Of a stretch of DNA of 29,545 nucleotides, positions 7,557-14,813 are shown piece by piece; within the stretch, counting starts at the first letter, position 1; each line of letters starts with the position of its first letter. Under the pieces are notes generated by a model. That model searched no databases. It was not told the DNA's origin and saw nothing but the letters and a program-made list of their open reading frames with translations. The DNA comes from CAYTOJ01 sp964439415 (GTDB lineage Bacteria > Pseudomonadota > Alphaproteobacteria > Rickettsiales > CAZAGG01). The position numbers and the translations under genes are program-made. Location: NCBI GenBank assembly GCA_964439415.1, contig CAYTOJ010000006.1, positions 1 through 29,545 on the forward strand. Direction: 5' to 3'.

Positions 7557-8183
7557 ATGGAAACCGCAAGGCGTGGAATGATGTTTGTGTTGTCGTCTCC
7601 TTCCGGAGCTGGCAAGACTACCGTATCAAGGTGCATGATGGAACTGGATTCCAGACTGGCTTTATCAATTTCAGTCACCACCCGCCCGATGCGCCCGGGC
7701 GAGATTGAGGGGAAGGATTATTTCTTCGTCAGTAAGGATCGCTTCGCCGATATGCTGATGAACGATGAGCTGCTGGAGCACGCAAAGGTTTTTGAAAATT
7801 ACTACGGCACGCCCAGGAGTTTTGTTGAAAGCTCTCTGGAGAGCGGGCGGGATGTAATATTCGATATAGACTGGCAGGGTACGCGCAAGTTATCCAAAAT
7901 CGCCCGGCTGGATATGGTAAGCGTTTTCATTCTGCCGCCATCACTGATGGAACTGGAGCAACGGCTTAAAACCCGGGCTCAGGACAGTATAGATGCCGTG
8001 AATTTCCGTATGAGCAAAGCCCCATCCGAAATCAGCCACTGGAACGAGTATGATTATGTAGTTATAAATGATAATGTGGAGCGTACAGTGGAGAAAGTGT
8101 ACTGCATATTGAAGGCGGAGCGGCTGCGGCGGGAGCGTCAGCACGGCCTGCTGGATTTCGTCGGCAACATGTGCGGCGGGTAA
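7557..8183 (+). CDS. gmk: Guanylate kinase
   Basis: Gmk phosphorylates GMP to GDP with ATP, an essential step in purine nucleotide supply. The 208-residue protein has the P-loop SSPSGAGKTT at residues 13-22, the GMP-binding SVTTRPMRPGEIEGKDYFFV with its Arg and Tyr ligands, ENYYGTPRSFV, the DIDWQG motif and the lid region with RLKTRAQDS and RMSKAPSEI. The ETARRGMMFVL lead-in matches the usual RRG start, which supports the ATG at 7557 over the ATG at 7578. Length is normal. mfd follows three bases after its stop. Confidence 0.97.
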   Translation: METARRGMMFVLSSPSGAGKTTVSRCMMELDSRLALSISVTTRPMRPGEIEGKDYFFVSKDRFADMLMNDELLEHAKVFENYYGTPRSFVESSLESGRDVIFDIDWQGTRKLSKIARLDMVSVFILPPSLMELEQRLKTRAQDSIDAVNFRMSKAPSEISHWNEYDYVVINDNVERTVEKVYCILKAERLRRERQHGLLDFVGNMCGG

Positions 8184-8186
8184 GTC

Positions 8187-10313
8187 GTGAGGGATTTCGG
8201 TTGTTTGAAGCAGGCCGGTAATGCGCTTGTTTACGGTGTGCCCGATAGTGCGGCGGCGCAGGTAATAGCGGATATATACACTAGACTTCTTTCGGAACTC
8301 GCTGCGGTGAGCAAAGTGCGCGAAGCGAGCATCGCAGAAACGCAAATGTACAAGGAAGTACATGCGGATTTGAGAAGCACAGCGACAAGCAAATTTGCCA
8401 GCGCAGTAGAGTTTGGAGAGAAGTCTACTAAAGCTAAAGGCAGATTGCTAGTGGTCTGTGGTGATGAGCAGGCCATGTATTCGCTGCATTCCAACCTGAA
8501 GTTTTATGCGGCTCCTGATGTCTTGTTATTCCCGGCGTGGGACTGCCTGCCTTATGATCGCTCATCCCCCAGCGCGGTGCAGGTATCCCGCCGTGTGGGC
8601 ACACTATCCAGATTGTCACGGCTGCAAGCCGATGACTCAGTTATCGTGCTGACCACCGTTAATGCGGCATTACAGCGTGTGCCACCAAAAGCTGAGGCTG
8701 CAAAATGGCAGTTGCCACTGAAGAAGGGGGAGGAGATAGGCTTTGGCCTGCTGACTGAGTTTCTGGTAAAATCATCTTATAACCGCACCGGTAAAGTATT
8801 AGAGGTTGGGGAATTCGCGGTGCGTGGCGGCATACTGGATATTTTTCCGGCCGCTTATGAAAAACCCCTGCGGCTGGATTTTTTCGGTGATTTTATAGAA
8901 TCGATCAGAACTTTTGATCCGCTTTCCCAGATTACAGATACTGAAATTAATGAGGCTGTAATCCTGCCGATGTCGGAGGTGGACTTAAGCGAGGGCGCAA
9001 TTACCAGTTTCCGCGAGAATTACCGTGATATCTTTGGCGGCGCGGCAAGGGAGGATCCGTTGTATGAGTCAATATCCTCAGGCCGCAAATTCCCAGGCTT
9101 TGAGCATTGGCTGCCGCTTTTTTATGGCAGGATGGAAACCATTTTTGACTATATGCCTGGCGCCAGAATCATCACCCCCGAATGGCTGCCAAAAGCAATG
9201 GAGGAACGGGACGAGCAGGTAAAGGAATTCTACGATAACCGGGTAAATATATCAGGTAAAACTATAAAAGCTTTGAAGGAGGCTATCTACAGGCCATTAG
9301 CGCCGGACAGGTTATACCTGGGGCAGGATGAGTTTGAAAGCCGCATAAGCGGTTCACGCATAGCCTTCAGCCAGTTTGCGGCCAGTCCTGAGCAACTTAA
9401 AATCGATGCAGCGGTTATGGACGCTGGCTACCGCTCCGGCATTGGTTTTACGCTGGAACGCTCCGCCGGGCTGTTTGATGCTTTAAAAGAGCATATCAGG
9501 ATGCAGCAGGGGCGGAACCTCAATGTAATAATCTCGTGCTCCTCCAACGGCTCCCGCGAGCGGGTGATGAAAATGCTGCTGGAGCATAAAATTGCCTGTG
9601 AGAAGATAGAGAGCTTTAAAAGCGTCTGCGCGCATCCGGTATCAACCGTGACCCTGGCAGTGTTGCCGCTGGAGCGGGGATTTACAGGCGGGGATTATTG
9701 CATAATCACTGAGCAGGATATTTTTGGGGAGCGCCTGGTGCGCTACCGCCCAAAAAAACGCAAAACTGAGGATTTCTTTCTTGAAGCCGCCAACTTTAAT
9801 GAAGGCGAACTGGTAGTGCACCGCGATCATGGAATCGGCAGGTTCGACGGCCTGATCAATATTGTAGCTGGCGATGCCCCGCATGACTGCCTGAGAATTA
9901 TTTATGAAGGCGGGGATAAACTGTTTGTTCCGGTTGAGAATATCGAAGTTATAACCTCCTTCGGGCAGGAAGGCGATGGCGTAAAGCTGGACAAACTTGG
10001 CGCGGCCTCCTGGCAGGCGCGCAAAGCCAAGGTGAAGGAGCGCATAACCATAGCCGCCGCTGAACTGATTAAAATGGCCGCAGAGAGGGAACTGCGGCAG
10101 GCTCCCGTGATGAACCCTGCGGAAGGATTGTTCGATGAATTCTGCGCACGTTTTCCATATTCAGAAACTGAAGATCAGGAAAGGGCAATTGAAGAAGTGC
10201 TTGGCGATTTATCCTCCGGCGTACCATCAGAGCGTCTGGTATGCGGGGATGTAGGCTTCGGCAAAACCGAAGTGGCACTACGCGCCGCCTTCGCAGCAGT
10301 TGCGGTAAACTGA
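8187..10313 (+). pseudogene. mfd: Transcription-repair coupling factor Mfd, truncated, with in-frame insertion
   Basis: Mfd removes RNA polymerase stalled at DNA damage and recruits UvrA. This 708-residue frame keeps the UvrB-like N-terminal modules (FPAWDCLPYDRSSPS, FLVKSSYNRTGKVLEVGEF, VRGGILDIFPAAYEKPLRLD), the polymerase-interaction domain from about residue 535 (EGELVVHRDHGIGRFDGL, KLFVPVENIEVI) and the start of the translocase domain up to Walker A (GDVGFGKT, residues 687-694, then EVALRAAFAAV). The frame then ends in AVN, whereas Mfd is normally about 1150 residues. Helicase motifs Ia-VI and the C-terminal domain are missing, so ATP-driven translocation should be lost. Residues 32-81 are encoded by a palindromic repeat (8280-8429) and have no counterpart in Mfd. 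The GTG start lies three bases after gmk. Only 26 bases separate the stop from the end of convergent aceA. Confidence 0.9.
8280..8429 (+). repeat. ORF-invading palindromic element, copy 1 (inside mfd)
   Basis: This 150-bp element (50 codons) has imperfect terminal inverted repeats: ACTAGACTTCTTTCGGAACT at the left matches the reverse complement of the right end at 17 of 21 positions. Its centre holds TGTAC...GTACA. A second copy lies at 22472-22664. Both keep the same frame, with shared peptides SELAAVSK, REASIA, VHADLRS and SKFASAVEF (SEFASAVEF in copy 2). The reverse strand is also open and gives DARFAHFAHRSEFRK in both copies. The Mfd sequence resumes normally on each side. The behaviour resembles Rickettsia palindromic elements, but I cannot show that the families are related. 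Confidence 0.9.
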
Positions 10314-10339
10314 AGCCTGAATCCAGAAAGAACGACTCT

Positions 10340-11641
10340 TTAATGATTGGCTCTTTTCTTGCCTTCTTCGAACTGGTGTTCCTCAGTTGAGCCTTTAAGT
10401 GCCGCCAGGCTGGAATTTCCGCCGTTGATTACGGTGTTTACTTCATCAAAGTAGCCCGTGCCAACTTCACGCTGATGTTTGGTGGCGGTGTAGCCGCGTT
10501 TTTCATCCCCGAACTCGCGTTCCTGTAAATCCACATAACCAGTCATGCCGGTTGCTTTGTACTTTGAAGCAAGATCGAACATGCCATGATTAAGCGCATG
10601 GAATCCGGCCAGGGTGATAAACTGGAACTTGTAGCCCATTTTGCCCAGTTCCTTCTGGAATTTCGCTATGGTTGCATCATCCAGATTTTTCTTCCAGTTG
10701 AATGAAGGCGAGCAGTTATAGGACAGATACTTGCCTGGATACTTCTTATGCATAGCTTCAGCGAATTTTTTAGCCTCAGCAAGGTCAGGTTTTGCAGTTT
10801 CGCACCAGATTAAATCAGCATAAGGCGCATATTGCAGGCCACGGCTGATCGCCCAGTCCAGCCCGCCTTTGGTGGCGTAGAAGCCCTCCACCGTTCTCTC
10901 TCCGGTCAGGAAAGGTTTGTCATTTTCGTCAATATCGCTGGTGAGGAGGTATGCGCCATTAGCATCAGTGCGCGCTACTATTATTGTCGGCACGCCTTCA
11001 ATATCAGCCGCCAGACGCGCCGCGATAAGTTTTTGTATCTGCTCCTGCCCGGGTACTAACACTTTGCCGCCCATGTGGCCGCATTTTTTCGCTGAGGCTA
11101 ATTGATCCTCCCAGTGCACCCCTGCGGCTCCCGCTTCGATCATGCCTTTCATCAGTTCAAAAGCGTTGAGTACGCCGCCGAATCCTGCCTCAGCATCCGC
11201 CACTATTGGAAGCAGCCAGTCAATATCATGCTTGCCTTCTGAATGTTCAATCTGATCAGCGCGGCGCAGAGTGTTATTGATTTTGCGCACTACTGATGGC
11301 ACGCTATCGGCCGGATATAAACTCTGGTCAGGGTACATCTGCCCGGCGTTGTTAGCATCTGCTGCAACCTGCCAACCGCTAAGGTATATGGCTTTAAGGC
11401 CAGCTCTCGCCATCTGCATGGCCTGATTGCCGGTGAGCGCACCCAGCGCATTTATATAATCATCAGTCTCAAACAGTTTCCATAATTTATTCGCCGTGAT
11501 ACGGGCAATGGAATGATCCACGCGGATGGTTCCGCGCAGGCGTTCAACATCCTTAGCGGTATATGGCCTTTTGATACCATTCCAGCGGCTGCTGGTTTTC
11601 CATTCCTGTTCAATTTCCTTAAAGTCCTGTGTCGTGCCCAT
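10340..11641 (-). CDS. aceA: Isocitrate lyase
   Basis: AceA cleaves isocitrate to glyoxylate and succinate, the first step of the glyoxylate shunt, which lets cells grow on acetate or fatty acids. The 433-residue protein is essentially the same length as the E. coli enzyme. It carries GLKAIYLSGWQVAADANNAG, the substrate/Mg region IVADAEAGFGG, HWEDQLASAKKCGHMGGKVL with the catalytic Cys near residue 187, ARTDA, and NCSPSFNW. The C-terminal GSTEEHQFEEGKK lid segment is present. A GAAAGG ribosome site precedes the ATG. No aceB or aceK is nearby. Isocitrate lyase is unusual in obligate intracellular Rickettsiales, which argues for a metabolically fuller organism. Confidence 0.97.
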   Translation of the reverse strand: MGTTQDFKEIEQEWKTSSRWNGIKRPYTAKDVERLRGTIRVDHSIARITANKLWKLFETDDYINALGALTGNQAMQMARAGLKAIYLSGWQVAADANNAGQMYPDQSLYPADSVPSVVRKINNTLRRADQIEHSEGKHDIDWLLPIVADAEAGFGGVLNAFELMKGMIEAGAAGVHWEDQLASAKKCGHMGGKVLVPGQEQIQKLIAARLAADIEGVPTIIVARTDANGAYLLTSDIDENDKPFLTGERTVEGFYATKGGLDWAISRGLQYAPYADLIWCETAKPDLAEAKKFAEAMHKKYPGKYLSYNCSPSFNWKKNLDDATIAKFQKELGKMGYKFQFITLAGFHALNHGMFDLASKYKATGMTGYVDLQEREFGDEKRGYTATKHQREVGTGYFDEVNTVINGGNSSLAALKGSTEEHQFEEGKKRANH

Positions 11642-11778
11642 TTTTCACGCCTTTCTATATTAATTATATGCACCGCAGCATATGATATTAATACTAATGT
11701 GTAGTTAATAAAGAATTTAAGGCATGAATTTTTTGTTATATACCGCTTTCAATTCAACTTTGCTAATGATTGGGATGT
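11642..11778. promoter_or_regulatory. Divergent promoter region aceA / CheD-like gene
   Basis: This 137-base AT-rich gap separates two divergent starts, so promoters for both genes must lie here or very near. Several TATAAT-like hexamers occur (for example TATGATATTAATACTAAT around 11680) but none stands out with a matching -35 element. Confidence 0.4.
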
Positions 11779-12942
11779 ATGGCGAACGGTTTGGTAGAGG
11801 TAGAAGTAGGGGAAAGAAGAAGTATACCTTTTGATAGTGGTGATAAAATAGAGACAAAAGACTTAAGAAACTGTCTAGGAATTGCTGTAATTGACCCTAA
11901 AAGCAATATGGTGCATTTGAACCATTGGAGAACTGAGGGATTATTTTTTGAAGAACTGGGTGAAACAAGCGGTGCGTTTATCACAGGCGAAGATGGCCAC
12001 AATGTAGATGTAAACCAGTGGATGCAATGGTTTTTGAGAGCAGTTCCAAAAAATGCAGAGATTTACCTTAATGGCACAATTACTGAATTAAGGGATGATG
12101 AGCCGTATAGAAAAGATTTCTTAATATGGGTTGAGAACTCAAATAATGCCCTGAATACTGTAAGAACTTTTCTCAATGGCAATGGCTATTCTAATGTTGT
12201 TGAATTGCCAGCGCATGTTGGGGGTGATGATATTAGTGTCCGTCGGGCGGTGGAGGTTGATGCAGGTACTGGCAGAGTAACATTTACAACGGTAGCTGAT
12301 GGACAGAAGCCAATAGTAAATATTATAAAATCTCCTGCGTTAACGGCCTATGTAGCTGAGAATGCAGGCAGGGAAATTATTAATGCCGAACATTATTATG
12401 TAAGTCTGCAAGAAGGCGATAGGGTAGAGGAAGCTGAAGGCCAAGCACTGAGTAATGAAGTAAACCGCTTGGTTGTGCGCCTGAACCATGGTACGGAAAA
12501 ACTATATGTCAGTGTTCCTTTCGGTGGAATTAAGGATGCATATGCTGAAACGCTGCGAGACATCGGATTTATAACGCAATTTGCCCAGAAGCATAATAAT
12601 CCTGAAATTGCCAGGGCAGCGATATTGGAAATGGCTGACGCAATGATGGAGGCAAGCTGTTATAATCCCACGCACGATGAATCGTTTAAGTTTGCAAGTG
12701 GTAGTCAACCAGTCACTTGGGATAGCATCAGGGAGACATTGCAGCAGATAGCTAAAAACGTACAAAATGGAACATTCACTATAATGGATAATAGCATAAG
12801 TCTGGCGTTTCAAAAGCAATTTTCTGACCAGACAGAACTTTCCATCAGAAGAAATTCTTCGCACAAGGTGGTTTTACAGGGTGAAGCTTTAAAAAACCTA
12901 GGGCAGCATACAGGTGAACCGACTTTTCTTAATCCGTTTTGA
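11779..12942 (+). CDS. Protein with CheD-like deamidase domain and C-terminal extension
   Basis: I do not recognise the full 387-residue protein. Its N-terminal 170 residues, however, follow the pattern of CheD, the chemoreceptor glutamine deamidase: Thr26, Cys32 and His49 (in IETKDLRNCLGIAVIDP and HLNHW) have the same 6- and 17-residue spacing as the catalytic Thr-Cys-His of Thermotoga CheD. The D-P after the cysteine and the N before the histidine also agree. Downstream, NALNTVRTFLNGNGYSNV, then VGGDDISVRR and DAGTGRVTF parallel the CheD RN...L...I...GG..GR...D..TG pattern. The last ~200 residues (from about 185) are unknown and partly helical. The ATG at 11779 is preceded by GGGA; a TTG at 11770 is the alternative. 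Codon use looks more AT-rich than the neighbours. Candidate roles are deamidation of a chemoreceptor or of a host protein; both are inference. Confidence 0.75.
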   Translation: MANGLVEVEVGERRSIPFDSGDKIETKDLRNCLGIAVIDPKSNMVHLNHWRTEGLFFEELGETSGAFITGEDGHNVDVNQWMQWFLRAVPKNAEIYLNGTITELRDDEPYRKDFLIWVENSNNALNTVRTFLNGNGYSNVVELPAHVGGDDISVRRAVEVDAGTGRVTFTTVADGQKPIVNIIKSPALTAYVAENAGREIINAEHYYVSLQEGDRVEEAEGQALSNEVNRLVVRLNHGTEKLYVSVPFGGIKDAYAETLRDIGFITQFAQKHNNPEIARAAILEMADAMMEASCYNPTHDESFKFASGSQPVTWDSIRETLQQIAKNVQNGTFTIMDNSISLAFQKQFSDQTELSIRRNSSHKVVLQGEALKNLGQHTGEPTFLNPF

Positions 12943-12949
12943 AGTGTGA

Positions 12950-13390
12950 TTATGCTGCTTCAGCTTCAAGTTTGGCGAGTTCCACTGCTACGCGGGTTTC
13001 GATCTCGTCGATTATGGAATTCAGGTGCGGGTCGTGAAAGGCATTTTTATCACGCTGCCTGACTTTTTGCTCAATTCTCTTCAGTTCTTCCTGTGATACG
13101 CAGCTTCCTATCAGCATTTGATCCCGCAGGTTTTCAAGGCTGTTAAGAAGGTCGTTGCCATATTTAATGGTTTGTTGCCTGCCGGCTTCCTCACTGGATA
13201 CCTGCTGTAGTGCTAAAAATGGGTTGGCCTGCGCGATTGCGCTGGTCGCTGATGTTTCCTGGGATTCTGCTACATCTCCCGCAATTTCACTTTTCAACAG
13301 TGCGCCAAAATTACCAGCCCCGCCAATCTGCTTTTTCTTTTTAATATCAGATGATCCGGAAACCCCACCCGATCCTGTGATTTTTATCAT
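12950..13390 (-). CDS. fliX: Flagellar assembly regulator FliX
   Basis: FliX is an alphaproteobacterial protein that, with FlbD, links flagellar class II assembly to sigma-54-dependent transcription. The 146-residue product has the family pattern: MIKITGSGGV start, a variable polar stretch, ANPFLALQQV, then the helical core YGNDLLNSLENLRDQMLIG and a C-terminal coiled coil (IIDEIETRVAVELAKLEAEA). Length agrees with Caulobacter FliX (about 140). It is separated from the filament genes by 7.5 kb, is convergent with the CheD-like gene (7 bases between the stops) and divergent from mraY. Confidence 0.8.
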   Translation of the reverse strand: MIKITGSGGVSGSSDIKKKKQIGGAGNFGALLKSEIAGDVAESQETSATSAIAQANPFLALQQVSSEEAGRQQTIKYGNDLLNSLENLRDQMLIGSCVSQEELKRIEQKVRQRDKNAFHDPHLNSIIDEIETRVAVELAKLEAEAA

Positions 13391-13511
13391 TATAGACCCT
13401 ATTTGTTATACCTTAACACATAAGTATCAGCAAAAAACATGCCAGCATTTATTTATTATACGCCTTGACAGCAGGCGGGAGGCGAGGGCAACTTGCGCGA
13501 CTATTGATTAC

Positions 13512-13517
13512 GGGAGG
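13512..13517 (+). promoter_or_regulatory. Ribosome binding site that places the mraY start
   Basis: GGGAGG at 13512-13517 ends five bases before CTG at 13523, from which the frame gives the textbook MraY N-terminus. It is 29 bases from the TTG at 13547, too far to serve that codon. Confidence 0.65.
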
Positions 13518-13522
13518 CTACG

Positions 13523-14611
13523 CTGCTTTATAATCTTTTATACCCATTGTCGGAAGGCGCGCCGGGATTTTTTAATCTGTTTAAGTATCTGACATTCCGA
13601 AGTGGCGGAGCGTTGCTGACGGCTTTTCTGCTGAGTCTTTTGTGTGGTTCCCATGTTATAAAATGGCTGCGCCGCTGGCAGCGGCAGGGGCAGCCTATCC
13701 GTGATGACGGACCGGAAGGGCACTTCAGTAAAAAGGGTACGCCAACCATGGGCGGACTGATAATATTGGGCAGCCTAAGCATATCTACATTATTGTGGGT
13801 GGATCTGACTAACAGGTATGTGTGGATAGTTCTGTCCGTACTACTTAGTTATGGCGTTCTCGGATTTATGGATGACTATCTTAAAGTCACTAAACAGAAC
13901 ACTAGGGGAGTGCGCGCTAAAGCAAAGCTGCTGTTGCAGGTTTTCGTTGCCGTTATGGCGTATTACTACATACAGATGCTGGAGCCACAAAACTTCAAAG
14001 GCCAATTGGCATTGCCGTTTTTCAAGGATGCGTTGCTAGACTTGGGATATTTCTACATTGTATTCGCCGCAGTGGTTATAATTGGTGCTTCTAATTCAGT
14101 GAACCTGACTGATGGACTGGATGGACTGGTAAGTGTTCCGGTTATAATGGCTGCGGCCTCGTTCGGCCTTATCTGCTATTTCGTGGGCAACCGGATATAT
14201 GCAGATTATCTTCATATAATATATGTTCAAAATGCAGGGGAATTGGCTGTTTTCTGCGCCGCTATGGTGGGTGCTCTATTTGGTTTTTTGTGGTATAACG
14301 CGCACCCAGCGGAAGTGTTTATGGGTGACACCGGCAGCCTGGCATTGGGCGGAGCACTCGGCACGGTAGCCGTTGTATGCAAGCATGAAATTGTGCTGGC
14401 TATAGTAGGGGGTTTATTTGTGATTGAGGCACTGTCAGTAATGATTCAGGTGTATTCATTTAAAACCAGAGGTGTGCGGGTATTTAAAATGGCTCCCATT
14501 CACCATCATTTTGAAAAGCTCGGCTGGCCGGAAACCAGGGTGGTTATCCGTTTCTGGATTGTCTCCATAATGTTTGCGCTGATCGGCCTGTCCACACTGA
14601 AACTGCGCTGA
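13523..14611 (+). CDS. mraY: Phospho-N-acetylmuramoyl-pentapeptide transferase
   Basis: MraY transfers phospho-MurNAc-pentapeptide from UDP to undecaprenyl phosphate, making lipid I at the inner membrane. The 362-residue protein spans the membrane about ten times and carries DDGPEGHFSKKGTPTMGG, GFMDDYLKVTKQNTRGV with its DD pair, NSVNLTDGLDGL, FMGDTGSLALGG and the cytoplasmic APIHHHFEKLGWPE triple-His loop. The frame before the TTG at 13547 encodes LYNLLYPL, which is the normal N-terminus, and no ATG, GTG or TTG precedes it before an in-frame stop at 13505. CTG at 13523 therefore seems to be the start; ACG at 13520 is less likely. No mur genes flank it, so it is outside a normal dcw cluster. 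Confidence 0.95.
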   Translation: MLYNLLYPLSEGAPGFFNLFKYLTFRSGGALLTAFLLSLLCGSHVIKWLRRWQRQGQPIRDDGPEGHFSKKGTPTMGGLIILGSLSISTLLWVDLTNRYVWIVLSVLLSYGVLGFMDDYLKVTKQNTRGVRAKAKLLLQVFVAVMAYYYIQMLEPQNFKGQLALPFFKDALLDLGYFYIVFAAVVIIGASNSVNLTDGLDGLVSVPVIMAAASFGLICYFVGNRIYADYLHIIYVQNAGELAVFCAAMVGALFGFLWYNAHPAEVFMGDTGSLALGGALGTVAVVCKHEIVLAIVGGLFVIEALSVMIQVYSFKTRGVRVFKMAPIHHHFEKLGWPETRVVIRFWIVSIMFALIGLSTLKLR

Positions 14612-14813
14612 TGTTATTAACAGGATGCCTTAATCATGGAGTTATATACAAAACATTAAGTTTTTTTTGCCCAATGCGAAACACAAATATATAAGGGGAT
14701 GTTTTTTTGGGTATATGACAGATAACGCTTCGTGCTTACAGATTGCTTTAAACCAATTATTAAGGCGTAGGCACTACATACATAAGGCAATTACATACAT
14801 TATAAGGTTGGCG

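Noticed and set aside
7941..8363. Minus-strand 140-residue ORF over gmk and mfd
   Set aside because: It is antisense to clear Gmk and Mfd sequence. The part over 8280-8363 is open because the palindromic element is open on both strands.
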